Source: Blastomussa wellsi (lineage: Eukaryota > Cnidaria > Anthozoa > Scleractinia > Plerogyridae). From it: a stretch of 64,000 nt of DNA. The notes below the pieces were generated by a model. That model saw only the letters and a list, made by a program, of their open reading frames with translations. It was not told where the DNA came from and did no database searches. A program made the position numbers and the translations under genes. Shown here piece after piece: positions 36,962 through 48,700 of this stretch. Position 1 is the stretch's first letter. Each line of letters starts with the position of its first letter. The DNA is taken from the NCBI GenBank assembly GCA_947652115.1, contig OX393563.1, positions 10,595,861-10,659,860 of the forward strand. The letters run 5' to 3'.

Positions 36962-37978
36962 CTATCCTTTTTTGCTAAATATTTCATCTATTCCTAGTTC
37001 TCTTTCGGGATCGTCCATATCCACCTCTTGCAAAGGTTTCTTAGGTCTGCGAATGTACCTGGCTTTCTTTGCCTCTTGCAAGAGGTCATTTAATGGCGGT
37101 AACAGGTACACAGTTCTTGGTAGGCCGTCTGGAGGTACATGAAGGTACGGTGTTATGTCAGGGTCATCATCGTCATTATCATTAACGATCAACTGATTCG
37201 CGGCCGCGGGCTGAGAGAGTCTATTTTGAATCCTGTCTTTGACAACGTCGAGGTTTACATTTATAAGAGAAGAATCAAGTTTGGAAGCGCCTCGCGAGAC
37301 GGGGCGGACTCGTTCGGTCTCTCCGTTTGCATTTGTGACATTAACATTCACAGGGACTCTATCGGTAGGGTGTGCGGCAGGCGACACATCGAGGCTAAGC
37401 TTTCTGCGCGATTGCTTTCTCCGCGTTTCTTTCGGCTTCGACGAAATGCGCGTAGCGAATGACTCTTCGACAGGGTCCTCCTCCACTCTTGAAATATCCG
37501 TCCGAGACGTGAGCTGAGGTAGAGTACTAATCATGGAAGGTAGCGTTGGTAACGACAAACTTTTTCGTCGCGAAGGGTCGGAATTCGGTTTTGTGTTCGC
37601 CTCGGTTGTGAGCGCATTCCCAGCTGAACCCGAGCCGTCGTCGTTGTCACTGTCTTTTAACAATGCTGCTCTTTTGGACTTTTTCCTTCTTGAAGTATCA
37701 GCACCGACTTTAGCCGGCATTGTTCTTTCTGTTATTGTTTCGCTGATTTCTAAGGTACCCGAGGTTTGCGTGATCTCTTTCAGCTCATGCTTAAGGCGAC
37801 GCATCTCGTAGTTTAGCGAGTGCAGGTGAGTAGATTGGTGCCCATCTATGCTGCCTTTGCGGAGCCTCAAACGATTGCCTGCTCTCTTGTTGAGATTGCG
37901 AGCTTTGCTCGCGTTATGGTCGAGCTGTTGTGCGGAGAACATGATATTGTTGCTTCGCCGTGGTGTTCTTTCTCCCAT
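36962..37978 (-). CDS. Unrecognised single-exon protein, 338 residues, basic and low-complexity
   Basis: One open frame from ATG at 37978 to TAG at 36962. I do not recognise the family. The N-terminal 75 residues are basic (RNLNKRAGNRLRLRKG) and run into a probable short coiled coil (LNYEMRRLKHELKEI). The middle is Ser/Lys/Arg-rich with RRKS motifs and looks disordered. Near residues 265-320 an acidic run (DNDDDDPD) precedes the most protein-like segment, with YLHVPPDGLPRTVYLLPPL and LLQEAKKARYIRRP; it ends ELGIDEIFSKKG. There is no signal peptide or membrane segment. A thousand bases of open frame in AT-rich DNA is unlikely by chance, and the codon mix looks coding. A nuclear or cytoskeletal role would be a guess. 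A spliced 5' extension is possible. Confidence 0.7.
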   Translation of the reverse strand: MGERTPRRSNNIMFSAQQLDHNASKARNLNKRAGNRLRLRKGSIDGHQSTHLHSLNYEMRRLKHELKEITQTSGTLEISETITERTMPAKVGADTSRRKKSKRAALLKDSDNDDGSGSAGNALTTEANTKPNSDPSRRKSLSLPTLPSMISTLPQLTSRTDISRVEEDPVEESFATRISSKPKETRRKQSRRKLSLDVSPAAHPTDRVPVNVNVTNANGETERVRPVSRGASKLDSSLINVNLDVVKDRIQNRLSQPAAANQLIVNDNDDDDPDITPYLHVPPDGLPRTVYLLPPLNDLLQEAKKARYIRRPKKPLQEVDMDDPERELGIDEIFSKKG

Positions 37979-40900
37979 AATGATTCGATTATCTGACCCG
38001 GGCCTGATTTGACCGGCTAAGAAGAAGTTTAACTCCCGTCATTCCTTGGTCATGCAGTTGTTAACCAACAAAACAAAGCGATAGACATCTTGACAACTCG
38101 TCGCAAATCACTGTCGTGTTGAGCGTAATCGTTTGCATAACAATTTGCGTGGTCGACACATTAGTTTTTGTAAGAAATATGTCAGATATTCAAGTTATTA
38201 GCATAAGACACGAGAACGTCACACAGGGCCTTGAACAATGCTGGATGTTTTTGTTCGGACGCCCACCGCTAAGAATGGAATTTGCAACCACCGCTTTTTG
38301 TCCGCAAAGGGCAGCTTTCTTTTGTGACAGGGCCACTGGAAAACAAGCAATCATTGACTGTTTTGACGTGCAAGGCGATTACAAACAAATTTATTAAATT
38401 CGCATCAAGGACTTTGGCTCCCACTCGACTCTTACACAATGCGAATGATCCAGTCTACAAGAGGACGCCTGATCGCAGGTTGAATGTGGACTAACGATAA
38501 TTACACGGCTCAACTGTTGCAGTGATTGTTGTTTTATTGAATGCAACTTTAGTTTAATCAATGTTGTGCGCTCTTTGGGTTTTTTCTCTTTCCCAAATTA
38601 TAGTGTCGAGGTCAATGTTTTACGTCATCGAGTTGGCGGTTTTCAAGAGTTTTAAATAGGAATTGGCGACAGATTAACGACGTCTTTGACAGCTTTTGTT
38701 ATTTTTTCAGCTGGAAATGTATTCACTTTACTGATTTATTTTGCTTTGCGAGGATCAAGTTATCCTGCAGACAAATCCATATCGATTGTTATATTTTCAA
38801 TCTTTCTCACGATCAGCGAAAACTGACTTTTTAATGCACTTTGAAGCACTTCGACGCACTAGTGAACCTGTCGACTAATTATCGCAATTTCACTGAAGTA
38901 AGTAAGTTTAATTTATCACAGTTCTTTGTTTTACAAGCGTTTGCTGTAAATACAATGATTATAATTGTTGTCTGAGCTTATATTTGGCTTTTACCGAGCC
39001 ATTCGTAATTCAAAGCAATATTCGACCGAGCACTTTACTCCGGAAATTTATACCAAATGAACATTTTTCCGCTTGCCTCTATACTTGTCCATTAGAAAAA
39101 TAAGGTAGTCTTGTTACCAGTCAGAGAAATTCGTCACGTCTAAAGTGACGACTTTCGACTTGTCAAGTTCATCGTAACAATAGTAACAACTTTGATGACA
39201 AAGATATCTTGTTTTCTTTTTCAATGATAGAGGTATGACCGAGCTCGAGGTTCTGTCGAGTTATGGCTAGCGAGATTCAACATAAAAAATAAAAGTCGAT
39301 ATTTTCAGCCGGCAGTGGTGTCCAAAAAATTCAGTTGCCAGCCCTACGCGGTCCTTCTATCGCTCGATGGCAGGTTCCTGCTCGTTTAGTCAATCAGACT
39401 GCGACCTTGCCAATAATCAGCATTAAATTTATACAAAAATGTCTGAGTTTTTTTTGGCAGGATTCTGCTGATTGGCTGTTTTTTCTGACGAAAGATCGAG
39501 AGCGCGATCGAAGTGTAAACTTGTCTAGTTACTGAGTTATTTAGAAAGAATTTACGTGAAGGTAAACCCTATTTCATAGCACTTGATCTCTTCTTTTGTA
39601 ACAGTGGCAGATCTAAGGGGTTGGGGGAGGAGGTGGAATGAAGCCGCGAGATTGCGAAAGATGCCCTGCCCCCAGTCACGTACGCTTCTCCACCTCAACC
39701 GCTGTTTCTATCAGCCATTGTATGCAACAGACTGGCGAAAAACAGTCTGTCTTCAGGGAGTTGATCAAAACTATAATTATACACAGACAGGACCCACTAC
39801 TCCATGGAAAGACCAGTGGTGTCTTTTCTAATCCCTGTTACCCACCATAAAAAAAGACGGTTTCTCCTGTGAATAGCACAGTGAAAAATGGGTAAAAAGA
39901 TTGAAATGTTTTTGTGTAGTTTGTTTGACAATGTAAGCTTCATGCACATAAACGATGGAGGCCTTATCTCAAAATTCCAGGCTAATAACGTGAAGTATAT
40001 CAAGCTCATAAGAAGGGTGGTGTCTTGTGTTGGGTAACTTTTTTATCAGTCTGCATGTCTTTAGTATTAGTAGTTATAGAAGTAGTCTTTCTAGTAGCTT
40101 TTGTGTGTAAGCACGCCGTCCTTGCCCTCCTTGGAAACCATCCGAGTGTTGTTGGGCTAGCGTATTTTTCTTTTGATGGAATTTTTAAATAAAGTATTAC
40201 CTTACCTTCCCTTCCCCACCCCTAGACAAGGTAGGTCCTCCTCGAGCTGCCCAAAAATTTCTCCCAAGTTGCCTTGCCCAAATTTTATTGTGCTGCCCAA
40301 AGAATCTGATTTGCCCCCTCGGAGTTCGCGTGTATTTACTGAAGGACTCCCCTCAGCCACGCCTTTGTTCTTTGTTAGCAAGCGGGATTTCCGCATTTTA
40401 TTTTATTTTCAGAGGGTATTTAAACAAAAGAGATTGCCTAGAAACTGCTAAAGTTATAATGTAACAGAGATCTAGCAACACAACTTGAGGCGATGCAATA
40501 AGTTTTTTTATATATCTCAAAATTTCCAGGACGAAGAAAATGGCGGATTTCAACGCCTGGTTGACCAGTGTCCTTCAAAAGACGCTGTGCATTTTTAAAG
40601 CTATGTTTGGAGATTAATTTCACATTTATTTGGTCAACAGGCCGAATTTGGAATGTAGCCTCGCCGAGATGATAAGACGAAAAAGAGTCGTAAAGTCAAT
40701 CAATTTTATTTGCTCTGCATGTGGAGTTACAACATCAATTGACACTTAGCGATCCTAAATACGTAGGTACAACAAAATCAATTTATTGCCAGACCAGCAA
40801 ACCCGATTAAATCGCTAATTCCTTTAAAAGGTGTCGAGTCAGGTAAATTGTAATTTCTGCGGAAGGATAAAGCGCCCTGGCATAATTAGCTAACCTCTGT

Positions 40901-42196
40901 CAATAATAATAGCTTACCAATAACTTAATACAGTGGTTATAACTACTCAATAGCTTGTACAACAATCATAGCTACTCAATAGCTTAATACAATGATTGTT
41001 AATTAATGTATACAGTAATAGTAGCTCCTTAATAGCTCACACAAAATAGAACAAAACGAGAAGAGCTCCTCCATCACTAGATGAAAAATGGCGCTCCATA
41101 ATCAATAGCTTGATACCGCAATATTAACTGTAGCTCCATAATACCTATAATGTATGCAGCGCTCTAGCGAAACAGCTTCTAGTATAGAAAATATCGTTTT
41201 AAGTGCGATTTTGAACTCTGAAACCATTTGGTTTTATCACCAGTGAGTACCAGTCTCCAGCGTCCGGCAGCGAGGCTGTTTCACACCATTGCCTCTATTT
41301 CCGTTTCCTTTTTTCTTTCTTTGTGTAACTTTTTAACGGGTACAAATGACATTATTATCCCACCAGTGAGAAAAGACCCAACTGGTACCAGAATAACCAG
41401 GAAGTATTCCAGGCACACTGTGAAAGAAAGTAAAAAAATCAGTTAGTTTATAGTCTACGCGTAACGTGACGTGCTCATTTAAACATTTAAACCAGCTTTC
41501 AAGGTGGAGCGAGATTAGTGTTGAACGCAAGGGCGTCCATTAATTAAAGACACGGTTTATTGTGCCTATACCGAGCAAGGAAATGTAACACCCTGTTTTC
41601 CTATCGAGGATTTTAGGCAAACTCTTGTTCGCATTTTACCCTTTGCACCGAATCTTCCCAACCTCATTATAGTGAATGTTGAAGTGTTCGCATCTCAACG
41701 CGCCCGTACTGACCTTTTCCAGTTTCCGCGGGGTCTGAAAATTCGGAAGCTGCAAGCTGCCCTGTGGGTTTTGCTTGTTTTTCTAAAATGACAAAATTGA
41801 TTCTCATTTACAAAACATACCTTATTATAAGAAAATTAACGCTTCATGAAATTAACGCGGATTTGGGAAATTCGCGTAAGTCGTGTTAATTTCCGCGACG
41901 TTATTTCCTTTATTTGTGTCCCAAATTTTTGATACACTCCCACACATTAAAATGAAGCTTTTTATTTTGCGCACTACTTTCTCGTAGTTTAAACAGTAAG
42001 TCGTTTACAATATTTCTGCTTCTTCGTCTGTGTTACTGTCGGAAACATCCGCATCTGCTTCTTGGTTTCTTGGAAGATAGTACACCGCACGAACAAGTTG
42101 TTTTATAACATTTCCAGTGGGAATGTTCACCAAAACCTGTGGGATAAAAGTTTCTGTCGAAGTGATCTGCTCAGACATGCTATCCGCGTCCACTAT
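37979..42196. other. Intergenic region with degenerate repeats
   Basis: No convincing gene. About 40240-40330 shares a TTGCCCAAATTT-type word set with 52825-52905, a dispersed direct repeat. About 40895-41115 is a degenerate tandem array built from AATAGCT words. About 41845-41900 carries GCGAAATTAA-type words like those in the element at 44387-44840. Confidence 0.45.
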
Positions 42197-42359
42197 TTCA
42201 TGCATTTTACTGAAATTTTGCGCGCGGCGGCTCTGATCTGCCAGCCATGTTTCATGCATTTTACTGAAATTTTGCGCGCGGCGGCTCTGATCTGCCAGCC
42301 ATGTTTCATGCATTTTACTGAAATTTTTGCGCGCGGCGGCTCTGATCTGCCAGCCATGT
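42197..42359. repeat. 54-bp tandem repeat, three copies
   Basis: Three units of 54, 54 and 55 bases begin TTCATGCATTTTACTGAAAT; only the last has an extra T. On the minus strand the repeat lies in a 102-residue frame (42005-42313) whose downstream part reads STETFIPQVLVNIPTGNV and ends in an acidic tail; whether that frame is translated is unknown. Confidence 0.9.
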
Positions 42360-42794
42360 TTTAATTCTTATTTTTGTCTACGCTTGGATTGCTTTACACG
42401 ATTTTTGCGATAGGACACGGAGTATGCGCTTCTCCTGCAAATCCTGCAAAACTCTCTCTCCTCCGTTGTGGCTGATACGGGCTCAAAGGTTTTTCTTTCC
42501 GTTCTATTGCGCCAGTACTGACTTCGCTCAGCAGATTCTCCCACACCGAGAAACCCTCTAAACAAAGTTTACAAACTGTCCCATGAGAGTTCGCATGGTT
42601 GTGAGTGGTCAGATCTTACAAACTGTTGTAGTTAACTGGTTACATGTGGTTTAATCGGCCTTGACTATTCATGTCCATCTTAATCCTGAACGCCCTACCC
42701 TGGGTGCCAGAGGTTTTTTTTTTGTTGGGGCGAAGCCGCGATCGTTTCATCGTTTCCCTGACGGTCGTGCTAACTTGTGATTTATTGCACTTAC

Positions 42795-45700
42795 TGCCTT
42801 TTATTTCCAGGCTCTTTCGATCCCGCTTAAATCCCACTGGCCACACCACAAAGGGTCCCACTGTTATATCGCTGTCCTCTTGGTACGGGCAGTACTGCGC
42901 TTGAGTGAAGCAGTTGAACGCGTTTAGATATGGTGCCTCCTTTCTTTTACATGTTGTCACTTTGCAGTGAAGGTACAAGAACTGTTCCGAAACACCAAAA
43001 TACTGTCTAATGGCGAACTTAAATCGTACGGCGGCCGCATTGCTCACGTGTGTCGGAAGGTAGTCGCTTTCAACGGCTGCCGGACAGCTGTAAAATGAAC
43101 GAAGAGCAAAATTAGCCGATTTCTTTGAGAAAAAAAAACAAACCCTTCCTTTTGGTCGAGAGCGAATTTTGATCTTAGTTCCAAGGGTAAGGGACCGTTC
43201 ATTATTTATAGGAGGGGGTGGGGGTGGGTGAGAAATTAACATATTTTCCTTTATTTTGCAATACCCCCTTTGAAAAACTAAATTTTTTTAAGGTCCCCCT
43301 ATTTTATAAGGGAAGCATTTCAATACCCCCCATCCCTCCAACTGAAAATATAAAATGGTAGAGGAGGAATAAACCAATGAACAGAAAATAAAAATCGTTA
43401 ATTTTCTCAAATCTCTGTAACGTAAAATTTGTTACATAGTTATTACACATATGACAAGGTTTCTGGTTGGTATGGAGTGAAAATTGTATTGATGTCAACA
43501 GTGAGGCCCAATTTCTGGGGGCACGCTCCCCTAGGAAAATTTTTTAAAAAGTGATATTGCAGAGAAGCGATTTCTTTCTTTCTGGGCAAGCATTTGTTGT
43601 TTTCAAATCCTTTGGAGAAGCAAAACATCAACTATGGAGCTTGTTATAATTCCACGACGGTGAGCATATTGACGATTGGCATTCGGCTTCAAGAAAGTAT
43701 ATGTCTTAAATAAATTTTTACCGCAAGTAGAAGTATTTTTAAAGAGTGGTATTTTCTCCAAAGGGCGTGGTTGTGTGAGATTTGGTCGAAAAGTGCGAGT
43801 TTCGAGCCAAAAGCCTGATACTTAGTGTTTGTTATTATGGCGTTCACATCTGGAATGTTACTCTACTTGGATCCACTGTGCATTTGAAGCAATAGAGTTA
43901 AAAGTTTTTATATAGTTGCAGTAATATGTTTACGGTACTGGTTAACACTTTTTTTAAACTAATCTTGTGTACAAGTGGCAGTACCAAATAATTAAATTAT
44001 TACTGTAAATCATACTCCATGACTGCACCAAAATACTGCACAAGGCTGTACCCTTAGAATAATCATAGTGAGCCGGTCATGAAATCTGGTGTGTCCAGCT
44101 CTGATTTGTACACTATAGTTATGTTTTTATTGATTTTAAAAAATATTATCTCTTTAAAATTTCGAGGCCCCCCACTCCATGACAAATAAATTTTCTCAGG
44201 ACCCCCCTTTTTTCAGTGGCTAAAATTACAAGTCCCCCCATTTTCTCACCCATCCCCCCACCCATAAGTAACGAACGGTCTCTAAGAGGGGAACCGTTGG
44301 AGCCTCGAGGGGAGGCTCCAACGATTCCAACAGCTCAATCTGTTCAGGGTTAGAAAGGTACCTCTCGTCTATCCCTACCTTATTAGTACTTAATTTCGCG
44401 ATTTTAGCGAGGCAGCATTTCACGGGGTTTATTTTCGCGATTTCAATAGGCCAAGGTGAAAAGGGGAATTAAATTTCGCGACTGAATTGTTCTCAACTTC
44501 ATTTTATTTTTCAAAAACACCGAAATTTTTAAATCTTCGATTAAAGATAACTGAAAAAAACCCTCATATTTGAAAATTAACTTTTAAGTGTATTATACAA
44601 CGTGGATACGCATTGCTTCTGTACGTTGTTCGCGGCAATGTTTTCTAAACAAATGCTTCATCTGATCATTCGGTGATTGCAAATCTTCAAATGGATATCC
44701 AGATGACAGGTCGATTTCTCTGAACTATCCTTTATGGGTAAATTTCGCGCCACGAGGATTTTTATCCGCGGGTCTTTAATTTCGCGATTTATTTACAACC
44801 GCGAAAACCGCAAAATTAAAGACCCGCGAAATTAAGTACCAATTTCTCTTGTTCCTCAATGAGCTTTTACACATTTAAAAACCTATGTTCGTGGTTGGTG
44901 AGGTACGTAAAGCCAGCTCCAGTAATGTTGCCTTACCCTTTGTACGGTTTCTATATAATGTGATGCTTCCCTTCCCCTCTCCCCCTGAATGAAATAGTAG
45001 CTCATCCGATGTCAATTCCTTACCCTCACCATCTAAACACATTGTTTGCTTGCCTTGACAGTAGGCCATTTCCGAGTTCTCTTTTGCCTCAGCGTCAGAA
45101 CGAGTCTAATGGGGAAACCATTCATATGAAAATGTGTTTTACCTGCATCTTCATTCTCATGCAAAACAAACTTATTTCCATATGAATAGTTTCGCACTTA
45201 GACTCGTTCTGAAACTGAGGGAAAAGGGAACTCGGAAATGGCCTATTTGCCGATACTCATTTTCCTGGGTGGAAAGAGGCACATGCCGCACATCAAGTGT
45301 AAAGGGGCTATCAAAAAATATAACACAATAATCTTGGACAGGACCTCGGGAGGCTCCCCCGCCCGGGTTCAGGACTCAAACAGAGATCTTTCCGAACTGC
45401 AATCCAAAGCTCTGAAATTCTTAATTGCCCAAAATATTTCCAAGAGTCGTTCAAAACTGAATCACCGTTATGCTACTGCGCCGCGTTACTTACTATTGGT
45501 CGATCAATCGATATCCCAGCGACGAATGGTGATCTGTGCAGTTCTTGTACGCAGACACGTGACATTCCTTGGGAATAACAACACGGTCGTTCTTGGTAGC
45601 TAAAACAAAGATCCAAGTCATAAATCTCTTTGCTCAACTCAAGGTCAATAAAACACTATGGTACATTTGTGGAGCGATACGGGGTGGGGAGAGGTGAATG

Positions 45701-48700
45701 GTGATCAGCAGAAATTTATAGACACCACAATCCATCTTATATAGCTGTTGCGACTTGGGATCAAGTACTTTTGCACCCCTATGTTGCAGACGAGCAGCTT
45801 TATAATCTTTAAAAAAATCTTTTTCACAATCGCATCTACAGATTAAAGCGAAAGTGAAATATGTACACTCTCTCTATAACCTTTTTTAATCGGAACAGCG
45901 AGGCTGAGATTAACCAAACTTTTAAGAACGTATTATGCGTGGTTCAATTCTAGCTGTAACCATTCTCCCCCCGGGCAACCCCCGGAACAAGTCCACCCTT
46001 TCGGCCCGGGGGTGGGGCAGGGGGGGGGGCGTCACTTGGTACGTCACTTATCGATTGCCTATTTCCAGGGAAATCTGCAAAAATTGTAACCAACTGGTTA
46101 GAGAAGAATGATCTGTTAAAATTTAAATATGCTTATAAGGGTTTTTTGCTTTCTGTTCGCTGCTTGCAAGTTACTCTAGATTCTTTCCTATTCTTACAAA
46201 GAAGCGGCGAGACATACGGATTCGATATTCCGTCAGTTTTCTTTATAAAATTTAGTCTTCATGATTTCTTATGCTATAAATGTAGTCTCTGTTATTCATG
46301 ATATATATAGTCTAGAAAAGCGTTCAAATCCGTGAGTAGACGTGCAGTAAGTCAGTCCTTATAACGACGACGTCGCGATAACAAGCTCAACAAGTGGCTA
46401 AGTCGCCAGAGGCGAGGGACTTCGTGGCCGCTTTCAGAAACGTATAGGTCTTGAAAAAACGTCGCTTTTTGCTATTTTTATCTCGATTTTGTACACAAAA
46501 TAACGCACTTGTGGTCGACGAGGAGTCCCGGGGATGGGGAATTGCCTTTTTCTGTGTGCCCGGGGGTGGGGAAAACACCGCAAAATAAGAAAAAAAAATG
46601 GCAAATGCCCGGGGGTGTGCCGGGGAGGGGATGGTAACATGTAGAATTGAATCACGCGTTAAGAACATTCCTCGGGCTGAGAGTCGATTAAGAACGTTTT
46701 TATTTTGCCATAAAATTAAGTTAACAAATGGGAATTATCCAAAATAACTAAGGGCATGTTTTGTATATCATTAACAATGGTAACACACATTTCGGTTTCT
46801 CTTTGTTCAATGCTTTTTCTTAAGCCAAATTTAGCTAGGGTTGGTTGGCGAGACATCTCGCACGTGGCATCAGAGCAAGCAATTTGATACCATATCTCGG
46901 GTCTCTTTAAAATGAAGGCCGGATATGTATGGCGGCGGATGGCGGATGGAAAAATGCGGATGATAAGAAAACTAAAATAAAATAATTACTAAAATGAGGA
47001 TGAGTGGAAGCTAATTTACATTGTTCTCTGTTATTCTGTTACGCGACTCCAGAAATCAAAACACTCGCGGAAACGTTTCCAAGATGGGCGAAAGCCGTGT
47101 TGCTTCGAAAGAAATATGCCTTGCCGTTCCAAAAATAGACTGTGAACTCTTAGAACCATTGTCAACTCCCTCTTCAGAAGAAGATCAAATGAAAAGTTTT
47201 CATTCAAAACGGTGTTGTCTCGGGTCAGTTGCAGGTCAGTATTTATAGTTTTTCGTTCTTCAAAAAAATGCAATACTTAGGTTTAATTATCATAACTTTT
47301 TTGAATCGAAAAGATAACAAATTTCAACAACAAAAGAAGACGTGGCCGGACGGCAAAGCAACATGATCGTGATCCTAGGGATTCGCAGGGATAGCCTCCT
47401 CTGAGAGATCGAAACGTCAATATTTCTAAGGCCTCATTTATGTGGTCTCATGTTCCCGAGCTGTCCCCTCGAAACAACTTTATAAAGCGTTTATATGGCA
47501 AAATTGTGGTTGTAGACGTAACACTGACCCCCAGTCCATAGACTATCCCGGTGGACTATTCGGTAGAACATTTGGGTAGTCCATCGTGGTGGTCCATGGA
47601 CCGGGGGTCAGTGTTATGTCTACAACCAAAAATTGTCCCTGCGGGCTGAGTAAAAGTTGACCCTTTTTGATAATTCATAAAGTAATTTTGATATTTATTC
47701 AAATCGCCAGTTGTCCTTCTTCCTTTGAATTTCTTTCGTTCGTTCGATCACTGGAGGCCTTGCTGAGTTAAATTCTAGTTCTTTACTGCTAATTTGTGCT
47801 AAAAACTGAAACTGATTCGGACGGTACGTAATACTCGGCACGCCATGAGTTGTTCCTGGGAGGCGAGCCGAAAGCCTGGTTCACACTTGTGAAATAACGA
47901 TAACACAAGTGAAATAATCACAAGCATAAGCATATCTTGTGCTTATGTTTGCGCTTATTTCACAAGTGTGAACCAGGCTAAAGTGTTTATATGAGGAAAA
48001 CGTTGTCCGCCCGCCAGGGTTATCCTACTTGCCGAGACAAGACAACTCGCCTATCCGAGTTGTTCCGCACCCCGAGACAACTCGGGTGGGTGGGATCACT
48101 GCCTCGTCCCCAGGCGTCGCTCCCTGGGCTTACTGGGAACGCTTTGCGTTTTGGGATTGATTTTGCGCAGTTCGCGTGGAGTTGTGGGACTGATGCGAAC
48201 GGGAAATCGGACTCCGCGGAGTGCAACCTAACCATCAATCCCCAACGCTCCTGATTTCCTTACCGCCTTGACCGACCAGCGCCCGGGGACGAGGCAGGTG
48301 GAATCATATAAACGGTTGGTTGTATTTTTCAACATTTTAGTGAAAAGTTATCTCACCCAGGGTAATTCGGGGGAGGGTTGTCTCGAGTACTGATGTTGCC
48401 GTAGCTGCACTAAACTGGGTTCCTCGCGTACTCATCGCATTTCGTACAGTCGACAACACCCTCTTGATTGAAAGGTTTTCGTTGAACTTTGAATGGTTCT
48501 GTGAGTTCACAGTTACAGTACAGTTTGTTTTTGGAACGGCAAGGTATATTTCTTTCGAAGCAACACGGCTTTCGCCCAAGCAAACTGAAGGTGGATTGGG
48601 TTGAGTCATCTAAGGACGAGTTTCTTTAAAAAAATCCAAGATTGGATTCTTAAATCCGAAAACGGATTTGCGTTTAATGAACACATTAACTCCAGAGTGG

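Larger units (their letters stand above)
47085..48578. mobile_element. Element with inverted coding-like arms and nested MITEs
   Basis: The arm starting at 47085 (TGGGCGAAAGCCGTGTTGCT) is repeated inverted with its outer end at about 48578. Both translate outward to GESRVASKEI-LAVPK, so the frame is preserved on opposite strands. Two palindromic MITEs are nested inside. It lies in intron 2 of ZP gene C. Confidence 0.6.

Noticed and set aside
37139..37811. Plus-strand frames opposite the 338-residue gene
   Set aside because: Antisense shadows of the minus-strand coding frame.
38116..38397. 93-residue plus-strand frame near the orphan gene
   Set aside because: Opens on a non-ATG codon, has no recognisable motif and no splice partners; likely chance.
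42392..42615. Candidate terminal exon of ZP gene C
   Set aside because: Phase fits an acceptor at 42564, but the product has no membrane or GPI signal, and the frame continues upstream of the acceptor with coding-like content (VCKLC), so it may belong to something else.
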